This document shows, piece by piece, positions 41,827-52,316 of a DNA stretch of 64,000 nucleotides. This DNA is from Symbiodinium natans (taxonomy: Eukaryota; Sar; Dinophyceae; Suessiales; Symbiodiniaceae). Each line of letters starts with the position of its first letter. Position 1 is the first letter of the stretch. The DNA is taken from assembly GCA_905221605.1 (NCBI GenBank), contig CAJNDS010002123.1:85001-149000 (forward strand), written 5' to 3'. The position numbers were made by a program, and so were the translations under genes. A model generated the notes under the pieces. That model searched no databases. It saw nothing but the letters and a program-made list of their open reading frames with translations, and had not been told where the DNA came from.

Positions 41827-42402
41827 TGTCAACATCGGGCAAACTGCGCCTCCTCGATCTCCTCTTCGGAGGCGTCCTGCTGAAACAAGACCTGGATGGG
41901 CTTCACAGGATCTTTAGGGCAATTGAGAGGGTTTAGGGTTTAGGGTTTAGGGTTTAGGGTTTAGGGTTTAGGATTTAGGGTTTAGGGTTTAGGGTTTAGG
42001 GTTTCGGGTTTAGGGTTTCGGCGGGCGGGGGTCTTTATGGAGGACCAGGGAGCCAGATCATTCTTAAGGACGTCGTGTCTACACGGCTGTGGCAGTGGCT
42101 GCCTGAACCCTAAACCCAGGGTTTGGGGTTTAGGGTTTAGGGTTTAGGGTTTAGGGGTTGAGCCAGTTCTTACCCATCCGAAGGAACCAAGTCCTTTCAG
42201 TGCTAGACGGGGTGTAGGGTTGAGGACCTAGAGGCTAAACCCTAAACCCTAAACCCTAAACCCTAAACCCGAAACCCTAAACCCTAAACCCTAAACCCTA
42301 AGTTTTTGGGGGTTCCCAATAAGCCCTTCTGACGAGCCAAGCTGCCGCGTGCGCCGCCGCGGCCCTCTCGGCCTCCTCTCTGTAACGCTGGGCCTCTTCT
42401 TT
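41827..42402 (-). CDS. Two exon-like islands, charged helices
   Basis: 42402-42345 reads TRKEEAQRYREEAERAAAAH then AAAWL, a coiled-coil-like helix after ACAG|A. 41917-41827 reads DPVKPIQVLFQQDASEEEIE then EAQFARC. TTTAGGG and CCCTAAA arrays lie between and around them, so they may belong to one gene. Confidence 0.4.
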
Positions 42403-42502
42403 GCGCGTCTGTTTTTGGAGGTAGGGTTTGGGGTTTAGGGTTTAGGGTTTAGGGTTTAGGGTTTAGGGTTTAGGGTTTAGGGTTTAGGGTTTAGGGTTAG
42501 GG
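41930..42502. repeat. Four telomeric arrays around exon-like islands
   Basis: TTTAGGG 41930-42006, TTTAGGG 42118-42160, CCCTAAA 42235-42302, TTTAGGG 42424-42502. Orientation switches at the islands. Confidence 0.9.
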
Positions 42503-42847
42503 TTTTTTGTTTGGCTTCAGGTTGCCAACATCGGGGGTTTAGGATGCACGGTTCACCCCCGATGAGGTCTTAAGTAGGGATTTCGGAAGTGTGGAGTTTA
42601 TAGGTTTGCGGCTTTAGGGACGAAAGCTTGGAGATCTCAGAACAGACCCGAAGCTCGACTCTCTCGAATCACCGGCCGGCACCAATCCCAAACCTAAACA
42701 CAGGCTTCGCCACCGCACGCCAACCCCTTGCTTGACTCCGTAATTAAACCCTAAATGCTGAACCCTGAACCCTGAACCCCGAACCCTGAACCCTGAACCC
42801 GAAACCCTCAACCCTCAGCCCTCAACCCTCAACCCTCAACCCTCAAC

Positions 42848-42975
42848 ACTAACACCCTAAACCCTAAACCCTAAACCCTAAACCCTAAACCCTAAACCCT
42901 AAACCCTAAACCCTAAACCCTAAACCCTAAACCCTAAACCCTAAACCCTAAACCCTAAACCCTAAACCCTAAACC
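42848..42975. repeat. CCCTAAA array preceded by CCCTGAA/CCCTCAA
   Basis: Eighteen perfect units; 42750-42845 is a block of CCCTGAA and CCCTCAA variants, again each locally uniform. Confidence 0.95.
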
Positions 42976-43636
42976 CATACTAAGCCGTAGATACCTTAAA
43001 CAAATCCTCCGCAAAAGTCGCACACCACCGTGCCGTGAAGGCACCTCGAGTCCGGCTTCCTCGAGCTCCCTTTTCAGGACCTGAGCTTTTTAGAATCCTC
43101 AAAGAGGGGTTTAGGGTGTAGGGTTTAGGGTTGAGGGTTTAGGGTCTCGGGTTGAGGGTTTAGGGTTTAGGGTTCAGGGTTGGGTTCAGGGTAGTTCAGG
43201 GTAGTTTAGGATGGTTTGGGGTTTAGGGTTTAGGGTATGTAACCCAAGGTTCCTGTAATCAAAGGAAGGACGGTTTGGGGCTTCAACTCAACCACCCCGA
43301 AGCCTCCCTGTTTCGCAGATTACCTGATAATCTTAATTTGTTATATCTAAGGAGCAAAAGATTGAACAAGACCCCATTCAAAGATTGAAACAGACCAGGT
43401 TTTGGTTTATAAAGGGAGGGCTTGACGTTTAGGGTCGGAGGTGCAGGGGATGATCCGGCAACTCTCCAAAACAGTGTCCCCTGTGGGGGGGGGGGGGGGG
43501 TGTCCTCTTTATAAGGGTGCCGTGGTATGCATAGGACTCAACACGGGACCCCTTACCTAACTGACAGAACTACCCGTATGGGTGAGGGGTGGGGGGGGGG
43601 GGGTGGGTGGGGGGTTCTTCTGCGTAGCGGTCCCCC

Positions 43637-43788
43637 CATAAATCCCGCAGAGTTTAAGCACAAACATACTCGAATTCCTCTCGCGAGTACCCTTGGGGTT
43701 GAGGGCCTACGGGAACCTTACAGGAGGTATCTTACAGAGCGCTCGAGAGATCTAGAAAAACGACGAGTAAAGAACGGTGACCTGTAGT
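43637..43788 (+). CDS. Basic exon, unknown protein
   Basis: The frame reads NPAEFKHKHTRIPLASTLGV then EGLREPYRRYLTERSRDLEK and RRVKNGDL, ending at TAG. It follows a G-rich tract, which is probably intronic. Confidence 0.45.
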
Positions 43789-43969
43789 GCTTCCATACCC
43801 TTAGGGTTTACTGGTTGAGTGCTGTCGGGGGGCAAAGGGTATGTTCATCACACTCTGAGAGGACTAAAAAGGATACCTGCTCACCAAATTAGCTCCTTTG
43901 TCTAGTGTGCCGGTGAAGGACTTTGACTGTAGATGGCTTTGGGTTAAGGGACCTTCGACCATGAGTCCT

Positions 43970-44080
43970 GAATTCTAACCCTGTAAACAGTGCATTTTGG
44001 CACGTGAGCCGATGCTGACACATCCTCAGGTCTGAAATCATCTTCACCGGCAAATGTTCAAAGTAGCCCTTCAATGGAAC
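43970..44080 (-). CDS. Exon-like frame
   Basis: The frame reads LKGYFEHLPVKMISDLRMCQ then HRLTCQNALFTG, with GTTAG as a possible donor. Confidence 0.35.
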
Positions 44081-44230
44081 CCTAAACCCTAACAAACAGG
44101 GGTTTAGCTCTTGTTAGTTTGTTCCTGTCGTGGGGGCACCCTAAACCCTAAACCCTAAACCCTAAACCCTAAACCCTAAACCCTAAACCCTAAACCCTAA
44201 ACCCTAAAACTCGACACCCTCCTAGGGCTT

Positions 44231-44313
44231 AGCACTTCCGGGGTCGGGCGGCGCGCTCCCGATTGATCTTGGCGGTGAGCTTGCCGAGCCCTTGGCAAAA
44301 CCACGCGGCCCTT
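44231..44313 (-). CDS. Basic C-terminal exon
   Basis: After CTTAAG|GG the frame reads RAAWFCQGLGKLTAKINRER then AARPRKC and TAA. It lies between a TTTAGGG array and a CCCTAAA array. Confidence 0.45.
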
Positions 44314-44960
44314 AAGGGGGTTTAGGGTTTAGGGTTTAGGGTTTAGGGTTTAGGGTTTAGGGTTTAGGGTTTAGGTTACCTACGTGGTATATACTTGGGA
44401 CCTTAAAGGGTTTTAGGGTTTAGGGTTTAGGGTGACCCAGGAGTAACCTAGGAAGAAACAAGGGTGCCCTTTTTGGTTTTAAAGTGGGTTGCAAGAGAAC
44501 CCACCCACACCCTAAACAAAGGGAGTAAGGGCCTACTCTGGGTCCTAGGTATATACTTGGGCCCTTAAAGGGGTTTAGGGTTCAGGGATTTAGGGTTTGG
44601 AGCGTCGGGTTTAGGGTACCCACGTGCTATATATATATATATATATATATACTCGGGCCCTGAGAGGGCATCGCATAGAGTGGCTTTAAGGCCCAAGTAA
44701 AAGCACTATCCTGCAAGGAGGGGCCCCCTAGTCGAACGGGAAAGCGAAGTTATAAGTCCCTAGCAGCTATACTTTCCAGTTGACCTATCGACGTGCTGTA
44801 CACTGTACACGATATAATTGTTGAAGCTGAAAATCAAGTTCCAGGTTGTGTGATTGAGGTGTTGAGGCTCAGAGTTTAGGGTTTAAGGCCTGTAAAGTTA
44901 GGGTTCTAGGCGTTTAGGGGTATAGGGCATCAGGGTGTAGCGGCTTACGCTTTATTCATC

Positions 44961-45071
44961 TTGCGGATGGGGGGTGGCACGCCCACTGTGCCAAGCGGCG
45001 CAGCATGTAGCGCTTCTGTACGTCTGGCAGTACGTACTTGCCCAAGCCCGCCTGTTCTCTGCGTGGATGAG
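44961..45071 (-). CDS. C-terminal exon, unknown protein
   Basis: The frame reads GLGKYVLPDVQKRYMLRRLA then QWACHPPSAR and ends at TGA, followed at once by ATAAAG. It has the charge and aromatic pattern of a folded basic domain. Its 5' boundary lies near 45071. No family is recognised. Confidence 0.5.
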
Positions 45072-45240
45072 GCTTGAGGCTTGAGCCTTTGTGATCTGAA
45101 AGGATCAATCAACTCTAGCCCTATAAACCCTAAACCCTAAATTAAGACCCTAAATGGTTCAGAAAGATGCTTGTGCTCGATGGGCTACACCACCCCAAAC
45201 CTCACCCAAACCGCTTGACCCGCAAACACGAAGGCATTCC

Positions 45241-45385
45241 CCTTAGGGTCCATGCACCGCATTATTCTATACTTACACCGCAAAGTCCCTACATAGGGGT
45301 TCAGGGTTTCAGGGTTCAGGGTTTAGGGTGTAGGGTTTAATGTCCCAACAAGTATCTCTATTCAGGTACATGGATCCTTATAAGG
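45241..45385. mobile_element. GGGTCCATG element with telomere-like core
   Basis: CCTTAGGGTCCATGCACC to CAGGTACATGGATCC; the loop is replaced by GGTTCAGGG/TTTAGGG units. A 3' half copy lies at 46070-46126. Confidence 0.7.
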
Positions 45386-45515
45386 CTCTGGCTGTCGTCT
45401 CTTTCAACCCCCCCATGCCTTTGGGTTAGGGTTTAGGGTTTAGGGTTTAGGGTTTAGGGTTTAGGGTTTAGGGTTTAGGATTTAGGGTTTAGGGTTTAGG
45501 GTTTAAAGTTTAGGG

Positions 45516-45890
45516 TTTAGCTTTGCACCGGGTCAAATCGGTGACCTGACGCTCGCCCTCGCATTCCTTCACGGCAGAAAGGGAACCCACACCCTGAATC
45601 CTGAGCCCTCCAACTACTATTTGCTTAAGAACCCCCCAAATTAAGGAAGAATACATATACACATAAATAAATATAACTATATATATATATATTTATTTAT
45701 TTATTTAGATTTATCTTTATTTTTATTTATATCTGTGATTTTTCTTTGGGCGGGGGGCGGAGGGGGGGGGGGCTTCTTAAGCAGATAGTGGACAAGCTCG
45801 AAGCCGCATGTCCTCGACCTGCCCCCCCGCGGGGCCTCCTCGAAGCGCTGCAGCGTGGTTTCCAGATGTGGCATGATGAGGCCTCAGCTT
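45516..45890 (-). CDS. Two exon pieces flanking a family E element
   Basis: The piece about 45890-45790, after CTGAG|GC, reads LIMPHLETTLQRFEEAPRGG then SRTCGFELVHYL. A family E hairpin element (45613-45789) follows. The piece about 45620-45516 reads IQGVGSLSAVKECEGERQV then TDLTRCKA and meets a telomeric array. The exact splice sites are not settled. The plus strand of the right-hand piece is also open (LEAACPRPAPPRGLLEALQR), so strand is the main doubt. Confidence 0.4.
45613..45789. mobile_element. Introner-like family E copy
   Basis: CTACTATTTGCTTAAGAACC and CTTCTTAAGCAGATAGT; the loop holds AT-rich microsatellite and a G run. It separates two exon-like frames. Confidence 0.75.
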
Positions 45891-46213
45891 GCGCCGAAGG
45901 GGCTTGGGGTTTAGGGTTTAGGGTTTGCGGTTTGGGGTTTAGGGTTTAGGGTTTGGGGTTTGGGGTTTTAGGGTTTCGGGTTTAGGGTTTAGGGTTTAGG
46001 TAACTAGGGTTTCGGGAGTAAACTAGTATAGCAGTATGAAACTATCTTGCTAGGTTGTTATTTTTTAAAAGGCTCGGGACTTTGGGGCCAAAGCATATAT
46101 TCATAAGGTACATGGACCCTTTGGGGTTAGTGTTTCTGCATGCAACTAAAGCACCATGGCCACTGAGCACGAAACCACGCACCCGAGTTGTCATCGGAAG
46201 CACTCAGCGCAAA

Positions 46214-46760
46214 GCACCCTAAACCCTAAACCCTAAACCCTAAACCCTAAACCCTAAACCCTAAACCCTAAACCCTAAACCCTAAACCCTAAACCCTAAA
46301 CCCTAAACCCTAAACCCTAAACCCTAGAAGCCCTGAACCCTAAACCCTCAAGTTCACGACTGCGCGGTGCATCCCAGGTTTGCACGCCGATTCCAGAGCA
46401 GACTCGACCTGTACCTAACAAACCCTGAACCCTGAACCCTAAATCCTAAACCCTAAACCCTAAACCCTAAACCCTGACAGGTCCTCGGACCGGGCCCCTG
46501 TGCCAGGTGAAGGAAGCCAAGCGGTTCATAGGGAACTTGATTGGAGGCTTGCAGTGTTTGTTTAGGGGTTTAGGGGTTTAGGGGTTTAGGGGTTTAGGGG
46601 TTTAGGGGTTTAGGGGTTTAGGGGTTTAGGGGTTTAGGGGTTTAGGGGTTTAGGGGTTTAGGGGTTTAGGGTTTAGGGGTTAGGGGTTAGGGTTTAGGGT
46701 TTAGGGTTTAGGGTTTAGGGTTTAGGGTTTAGGGTTTAGGGTTTAGGGTTTAGGGTTTAG
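46214..46760. repeat. CCCTAAA array (46214-46326) and long TTTAGGGG array (46560-46678)
   Basis: The second block has about fifteen identical octamers TTTAGGGG followed by ten TTTAGGG heptamers to 46760; the unit change is abrupt. Confidence 0.95.
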
Positions 46761-46929
46761 GGGCTTCGGCTACTGAACAAAAACGCAACTAGCAAGTACG
46801 TAAGTAAAAGCAGCAAGCTAAGTAGACAAATTCTAGGTAACTCTATACGTAGACATCGCAGTCAAACATCAGCATAACTGCTATTCCATGTAATGCAACA
46901 AGGCTTTTTTGTGAGTCTCCGAATGGCTA

Positions 46930-47453
46930 GCAAGAAGCCGACGCTGGCCAACATCTCCCGCTTCTCGTCGGTGTCGACGTCCTGCCAATTTGTAGAGACG
47001 AACCCTGCCTCGAAATGGTGAACTCTGACTGAGTCACCCTGAACCCTAAACCCTAAACCCTACTGAGGGGTTTTAGGGTTTAAGCTTCAGAGTTTGGGCA
47101 AGAACGAGACAGCACAAATTGTCTCGTCGACGACGTCAAAGAAAGCTCCAGCACCCCCTTGCCCGAATACCCCAAATCGCCGACGAAAAGAAGAGCTCAC
47201 ACACTCGGAAACTTGAAGGACACCCCTCCCCGCCCCTGAACCCTGAACCCTGAACCCTGAAACCCTGAAACCCTAAACCCTAAACCCTAACCCTAAACCC
47301 TAAACCCTAAACCCTAAACCCTAAACCCTAAACCCTAAACCCTAAACCCTAAACCCTAAATCCTAAACCTGCCTTGTCCGCCAGCTTGTTCAGGGCAGCC
47401 ATCTCCGCCTCCTTTCGGCGTTTCACCTCTTCCGAGCTCAGAAACTTTCGGAG
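46930..47453 (-). CDS. Two exons of an unknown charged helical protein
   Basis: Exon 47453-47369 reads LRKFLSSEEVKRRKEAEMAA then LNKLADKA, a charged helix; its donor CAG|GTTTAGG lies in a telomeric array. Exon about 47026-46930 reads RVHHFEAGFVSTNWQDVDTD then EKREMLASVGFLLA. Between them (47040-47368) is mostly CCCTAAA repeat and a short unique stretch. Joining through CTCAG|TC is in phase. Upstream of the first exon lies a fragment resembling the end of a family A element. No family is recognised. Confidence 0.5.
47225..47368. repeat. CCCTGAA then CCCTAAA array
   Basis: About nineteen units. In the minus sense it begins with GTTTAGG directly after an exon end (CAG|GTTTAGG). Confidence 0.95.
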
Positions 47454-47947
47454 ACCCAATAAACCCTTTAGGGTTCATTTTTTCCAAGAGGGTTTAGGGT
47501 TTAGGGTTTAGGGTTTCGGGTTTAGGGTTTAGGGCTTAGGGTTCTTTTATTTTCTCTGAGAGGGTTTAGGGTTTAGGGCTTAGGGTTTAGGGTTTAAGGT
47601 TTAAGGTTTAGGGTTTAAGGTTTAAGGTTAAGGGTTTAGGGCCCCTGATCCCTAAGCCACAGAAGGCGGACAAGGCCCTTACCTCTTAGAAGATCCGAAA
47701 GCTCAAAGCCAGGCTCCTTAAGAGCAATTCAGTCCAGAACGGCAGTTGGAACAGGTTTGCTGGGCTTCATACATACAAATAAATCTAAATATAAATATAA
47801 ATAAATAAGTGTGTATATATATATATATACACCCATAGAAAGATAGATACACATATTATGACATCTAGAAATGTATTATACATATTATAAGCAGAGAAAT
47901 GTACACATCTGGGGTTTCTGCTGGACTCCTCTGAAGGTCCTTCCACT

Positions 47948-48150
47948 TCATGAAGCGAAAGGGGTCACTGGCAGTTTGTAGGGCCTGGAGGGCCTAAAGG
48001 AGTCGGGTGGGCTTGTGGGGAGCCAGCTCAAAGCACAAAGGGATTTGGGTATGGGTTTACCTGGATTAAACCTACACGGGCTCAAGAGTTTCCAGGCTAA
48101 GCAGAATGCCTTGCGCATGTGCGCGGTCATGTAGATCTCCTGGGCTTGGG
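47948..48150 (-). CDS. Unknown 70-residue frame
   Basis: The frame reads AQAQEIYMTAHMRKAFCLAW then KLLSPCRFNPGKPIPKSLCA and ends PVTPFAS. No family is recognised. Confidence 0.4.
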
Positions 48151-48393
48151 CTTTAGGGTTTAGGGACACCCAGCACGTCGTAGTGGGGGGACCCCAAGCT
48201 CACTACCCTAGATTCCTAGATGCAAGGTTTAGGGTTCAGGGTTTAGGGGCGACCCGAACCCCAAAAAGGCCCAGAGACGAGCAATGAAACCCTATAACCT
48301 CAAAACATACACCCGAAACAATTTCAGATACATATAAAAAATATATAATGTATAGCAATGGCCCCACATGCCTCTAAAACCCCAGAACATCTA

Positions 48394-48606
48394 TCAGGTT
48401 TGAAAGTCTAGTAGGGTCGAGGGTTCTACGACAAAACTAGAAAACACTTCTGCAAAAGGGTTACAGAACGCCGCACAAAAAAACAACTCGGAACCCTCAG
48501 GAAAGTGAGAAAGGCTGTCCCAGCAGTACAAAAAAATATCTCCCGAGCCCCCTCTTCCAAAGCCAAACCCCCTAACCATGCCAAGACCCCGCCAAGAACC
48601 TCTCAT
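48394..48606 (-). CDS. Unknown frame with ATG
   Basis: ATG at 48604-48606 opens a Gly/Arg-rich start and then GDIFLYCWDSLSHFPEGSEL and FFCAAFCNPFAEVFSSFVVE. A poly-C run lies immediately upstream. Confidence 0.35.
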   Translation of the reverse strand: MRGSWRGLGMVRGFGFGRGGSGDIFLYCWDSLSHFPEGSELFFCAAFCNPFAEVFSSFVVEPSTLLDFQT

Positions 48607-48854
48607 GAATACTTCCCCCCCCCCCCCCCCCCAAACCCTAAACCCCTAAACCCAATAAGGCTGAACGGTTAACCCCCCATCTCACCAACCCCTTCTTGGA
48701 GTGTACTTAGGGTTTAGGGCTCTGGCTTTAGGGTTTGGGTTTGGGGTTTAGGGTTTAGGGCTATGGTTTAGGGTTTAGGGTTTAGGGTTTAGGGCTTAGG
48801 GATTAGGGTTTAGGGCTTAGGGTTTAGGGTTTAGGGCTTAGGGTTTAGGGCTTG

Positions 48855-48938
48855 GGGCCCAGCAGCGTTGAGGATGGCGTCCGGCCCGGTGATGAGCTGC
48901 GCCGCCTTCTTCATGACCCGGTAGACCTGCGCTAAGGG
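48855..48938 (-). CDS. Internal exon between two arrays
   Basis: TTAGCGCAG|G lies ten bases after the last CCCTAAA unit of an array and precedes VYRVMKKAAQLITGPDAILN then AAGP. Another array abuts the 3' end. The intron on the 5' side would be telomeric repeat. Confidence 0.45.
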
Positions 48939-48944
48939 TTTAGG

Positions 48945-49030
48945 GTTTAGGGTTTAGGGTTTAGGGTTTAATTAGGGTTTAGGGTTTAGGGTTTAGGGTT
49001 TAGGGTTTAGGGTTTAGGGTTTAGGGTTTG
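48945..49030. repeat. (TTTAGGG)n array
   Basis: Twelve units with one TTTAATTAGGG interruption; it ends ten bases from the CAG|G of a minus-strand exon. Confidence 0.9.
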
Positions 49031-49054
49031 GGGTGAATGAACCCTTAGCCTTGT

Positions 49055-49177
49055 AGGGGCCCCAAAAAAACCACATAAACATAAGGATCCTACTATTGGG
49101 GTATAAGGGGCCCCCTTTAAGGGGGATTCCGAGAAGTCGCGTTTGCAGGATCCTTGTTTATGTGGTTTTCTGGGCTC
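49055..49177. mobile_element. Family G hairpin element
   Basis: CCACATAAACATAAGGATCC and AGGATCCTTGTTTATGTGG form the stem. Only one clear copy in the window. Confidence 0.6.
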
Positions 49178-49367
49178 CGATAAGGGCCCCGAGGGCGGTT
49201 CTTGGCATGCTGTTGGAGACTAGTGATTCTAGGAAGTTTGGGGGTCTAGGGTTTGGGGTTTAGGGTTTAGGGTTTAGGGATTACCCAGAGTAACCCTGCA
49301 CCTTTTTCGATGTACCCGCATGCTGATAACAGTAGGGCGGCTTCTCATGTTGGGACATGTACTCTGC

Positions 49368-49571
49368 TTACCAATAGCTAACCTTCAGAGGAAATTCTAT
49401 AAGGAACCAGACTACCCTAACCCCAAACACCAAATCCTGTTCAGCCTGTTCAGTAGGGCTTGGGAGGGTTGAGAAGCGTAGAGGCTTCACCGTCCCTTCG
49501 AGGGTTGGACTCTGCGGGCAACAAGAGTGTTTCCCCACCCTCGGTGTGGGGTTTTTAAATTTTAAACTCAA
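49368..49571 (-). CDS. Unknown 67-residue frame
   Basis: The frame reads SLKFKNPTPRVGKHSCCPQS then PTLEGTVKPLRFSTLPSPTE and ends IEFPLKVSYW with TAA. It starts beside a 26-base minisatellite. Confidence 0.35.
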   Translation of the reverse strand: MSLKFKNPTPRVGKHSCCPQSPTLEGTVKPLRFSTLPSPTEQAEQDLVFGVRVVWFLIEFPLKVSYW

Positions 49572-49616
49572 CTCTGCTCCTCGCCCGGAACTCTTCTCCT
49601 CGCCCGGTCTACTCCT

Positions 49617-49845
49617 CGCTCATCCCTGGAGTGCCCAACCCCAACAGAGTCCCTGAAATGCCCACCCCAGAGTCTCCCTAGAGTTCCCTGGAGTGCCTAG
49701 CTCCAGAGTCTCCCTGGAGTGCCCAACCCCAGAGTCTCCCTGGAGTGCCCAACCCCAGAGTGTCACCGGAGTCCGTGCCCAACCTCAGAGTCTCGTGCCC
49801 AACCCCAGAGTGTCCCCAGAGTGCCCAACCCCAGAGTATCTCTAC
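49617..49845. repeat. Minisatellite of about 26 bases
   Basis: About eight imperfect units of GAGTGCCCAACCCCAGAGTC plus a TCCCTG spacer. The unit length is not a multiple of three, so long frames across it are probably chance. Confidence 0.85.
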
Positions 49846-49941
49846 CAAGAGAGGGTGGGGATGTTCGAAGTAAATAGATATATAGTGTTTAGGGTTAGGA
49901 ACTGCCACGTTCATTTCCCGCAGAAGAGACATTGAGGGTTT

Positions 49942-50135
49942 TCCCTCAGGGTCCAAGTGCCTTGTTACTATATACTTGGGCCCCAAAGTCTTTTTTGGAG
50001 GTACTTTAAGGCACAAGTAACCCCTCTTGAGGTACATGGACCCTAAACCCTAAACCCTAAACCCTAAACGCTAAACCCTAAACCCTAAACCCTAAACCCT
50101 AAACCCTATTGAGGTACATGGACCCTTAGGGTTCG
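49942..50135. mobile_element. GGGTCCATG element with inserted array
   Basis: TCAGGGTCCAAGTGCC to GAGGTACATGGACCCTTAGG; the right end is present twice, around the array at 50045-50108. Confidence 0.85.
50045..50108. repeat. CCCTAAA array inserted in a GGGTCCATG element
   Basis: Nine units with one CGCTAAA variant, between perfect 18-base repeats 50027-50044 and 50109-50126. Confidence 0.9.
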
Positions 50136-50152
50136 GGCTAATTGCTTTCTAA

Positions 50153-50720
50153 ATGTGGCTCGGATGGCGTACCCTTATGGTCGAAGTCCGGAGGTCCGCA
50201 ATACCAACCGCGAAACCCCGAATTCCAGGACCCCCAGTGTTTAGGACTAAAAGCCCAAGTCCTATGAACCTTCAAAGCCCGTCCTACAAGGACGAAAGCC
50301 CCAGTAGGCCTCCTGCAAAAAACGTAAGACCCAAATCCGAAACACCCGGTTATGAGCAGTCCAAAAGTCTTTTGAGCCAGCCTCTACTAGCAGAACACGA
50401 ACAGCAGAACGTGAATCGCAAACGGCAGAGCGAGCCTGGTAAGCCGGCACCATGGGCACCGTAAACATCAGCGTGAACCTCGCTAGGGCGGCGGGGTGGG
50501 TGGGGGGGAACCCTAAACCCTAAACCCTGAACCCTGAACCCTGAACCCTGAACCCTGAACCCTGAACCCTGAACCCTAAACCCTAAACCCTAAACCCTAA
50601 ACCCTAAGCGAGAAAGCTGGAATCGATCCAAGAAGACAAGATGCGCTGTCATGAGCGTGAGAGGTTTGACATGTTTCAGTTGACCGAGATGGTCTCTGCC
50701 CTGCCGTGGAGGTGCCTTGA
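50153..50720 (+). CDS. Disordered Pro/Ser/Lys-rich protein with a helical second exon
   Basis: Frame 50153-50460 (ATG TGG CTC) encodes a low-complexity basic, Pro/Ser-rich segment (PRIPGPPVFRTKSPSP, then SRPPAKNVRPKSETPGYEQ). Unspliced, it ends at TAA two codons later (50462-50464). A GT at 50461 and CGAG|A at 50612 would remove a 152-nt intron made largely of CCCTGAA and CCCTAAA repeats and continue in phase 2 into a charged helix (LESIQEDKMRCHERERFDMF) to about 50720, just before another GGGTCCATG element at 50732. The first frame is convincing; the join is inference. No family is recognised. Confidence 0.5.
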
Positions 50721-50731
50721 ACACAATTGTT

Positions 50732-50845
50732 TACCCTGAGGGCCCATGTACCTGATTCTCATATACTTGGACCCCAAAAGTCCCCAAATAGGAAGTACTT
50801 TAAGGCCCAAGTGTTCCCTATTTGGGTACATGGACCCTTAGGGCC
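50732..50845. mobile_element. GGGTCCATG element copy
   Basis: CCTGAGGGCCCATGTACCTG to GGGTACATGGACCCTTAGGG. It directly follows an exon-like frame (50613-50720). Confidence 0.8.
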
Positions 50846-51248
50846 TTAGGGTTATTGAATCTTCCGAAATTTGGTTGAAACTTAAGGGCTTTGGGGTTGA
50901 GCAGTCAGGACCTGAGGCTGGGCTGTAGGGCTGTAGTGCAGGGGATAAGGGTGTAGGAATCCGGATGTCAAGGTTTAGAGTTTAGGGTTTAGGTTTAGGG
51001 TTCAGGGTTCAGGGTTTAGAGTTTAGGGTTTAGGTTATATAGGGCTCTGGGTCGTCTTCAGTGCAGACTAGTTGAGGCAGGTTCCTGCAAGGTCGCTTAA
51101 CAGGTGGCAACGCAACTTGGAACCCTAAACCCCAAACCCGGAAGATTGCAGTAAACCCGAAAACCCTAAAGCCCAAACCTGAAACCCTAAACCCTGAGGG
51201 CTTTTCTAGGGCTCTGGATTTTGGCTACCTGCGGCAGTGCTGAGTTTC

Positions 51249-51590
51249 TTAGCTTCGTGCCTCCCAATTTATCATGCCATCAGGGCACGCTAGGCCAGTG
51301 ATGACCGTGTTCACACGCTCGATCATGGTGGTGTAGAGATAAGCATCCTCACACATGTCGCGGCTGTAATGGTCATTCAATGGATCCTTATTACAAGAGG
51401 GTTCTGAATTCGGGTCCCTTCGGTTCTCTAGGGTATATGAGGCGTATATACGGGCTCCAAGATAAGCGGGTATGTCAATGGCATGATCGGAGGGCTTGGC
51501 TGCCGCGCTTTTTGCAACTGTGCTTATGGGCGACAGCTTGCGCCGTGGAGGCCATCTCAACAGCCTTGCCCACGTCTCGATCCACATGGA
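51249..51590 (-). CDS. Two exon pieces around a hairpin-like element
   Basis: The piece before about 51480 reads SPISTVAKSAAAKPSDHAI. After AATAAG|G the piece to 51253 reads DPLNDHYSRDMCEDAYLYTT then MIERVNTVITGLACPDGMIN, ending at TAA. The 100-odd bases between have CTTAT/ATAAG ends, a GA start in phase 0 and AAG|G end, so they resemble an introner. No family is recognised. Confidence 0.4.
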   Translation of the reverse strand, partial: SMWIETWARLLRWPPRRKLSPISTVAKSAAAKPSDHAIDIPAYLGARIYASYTLENRRDPNSEPSCNKDPLNDHYSRDMCEDAYLYTTMIERVNTVITGLACPDGMINWEARS

Positions 51591-51914
51591 CCTGACGTAA
51601 CCTGTCTCTTACATTTTCATACCAGGAGCCACGGGCTCTGTCTCTGCATTGTGATCCAAGATGAAAGGCTGCAACGCTTCCTTCTTCACCACTGCCACGA
51701 AGGCATGCTGGCAGCTTCTGTTCCGCAGCCAAGACAAGACAAATCGTCGTCCTTGGGGGGTGGGAGAACAAGCCTGGTTGGCAGGTCTCTAGTCTCTAGC
51801 GCCTTAATATATAGGACTTTAGGACTTTACATACAGGATCCTCACCTAGGAACCCTTCCAGAACCCTTACTTACAACACCTCTTCAGAGCCCTCGAAGAG
51901 TTCATCGAGCTTGT

Positions 51915-52030
51915 GCTACTCTTTGCTTAAGAAGCCCCCCAAAAAAATGAAACAAATATATTCTTCCTTATAAGGGCAATAAAGGGAATATTACATTTTA
52001 TTTTTGTTGGGGGTTCTTAAGCAACTAGTA
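51915..52030. mobile_element. Introner-like family E copy
   Basis: CTACTCTTTGCTTAAGAAGC and GGGTTCTTAAGCAACTAGTA; core has TTCTTCCTTATAAGGGCAAT, shared with the related sequence at 15205-15420. Confidence 0.8.
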
Positions 52031-52316
52031 GTGTGGCGTCTGAGGGATTTAGTCTACGGTGTGCATCATTATCGCCTGCAGGGCAGCGGCCTTAGGGTGG
52101 GTTTAGGGCTTAGGGTTTAGGGTTTGGGGTTTGGGGTTTAGGGTTTAGGGTTTAGGGTTTCGGGTTTCTGGTTTAGGGTTTCCATGTGCTGCGAAGTATG
52201 AACCCTGAAGTTGAATCACCACACCCCGGAACCCGTAACCCTCGAAAACTCTTGGGCCTCCCCTAAAACCCTAAAAAGCCTACCCCAAGCACCCCTAAAC
52301 CCCGAAACCGCTGAAC

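Noticed and set aside
49678-50037. 119-residue minus-strand protein
   Set aside because: Mostly translates a 26-base minisatellite plus a hairpin element.
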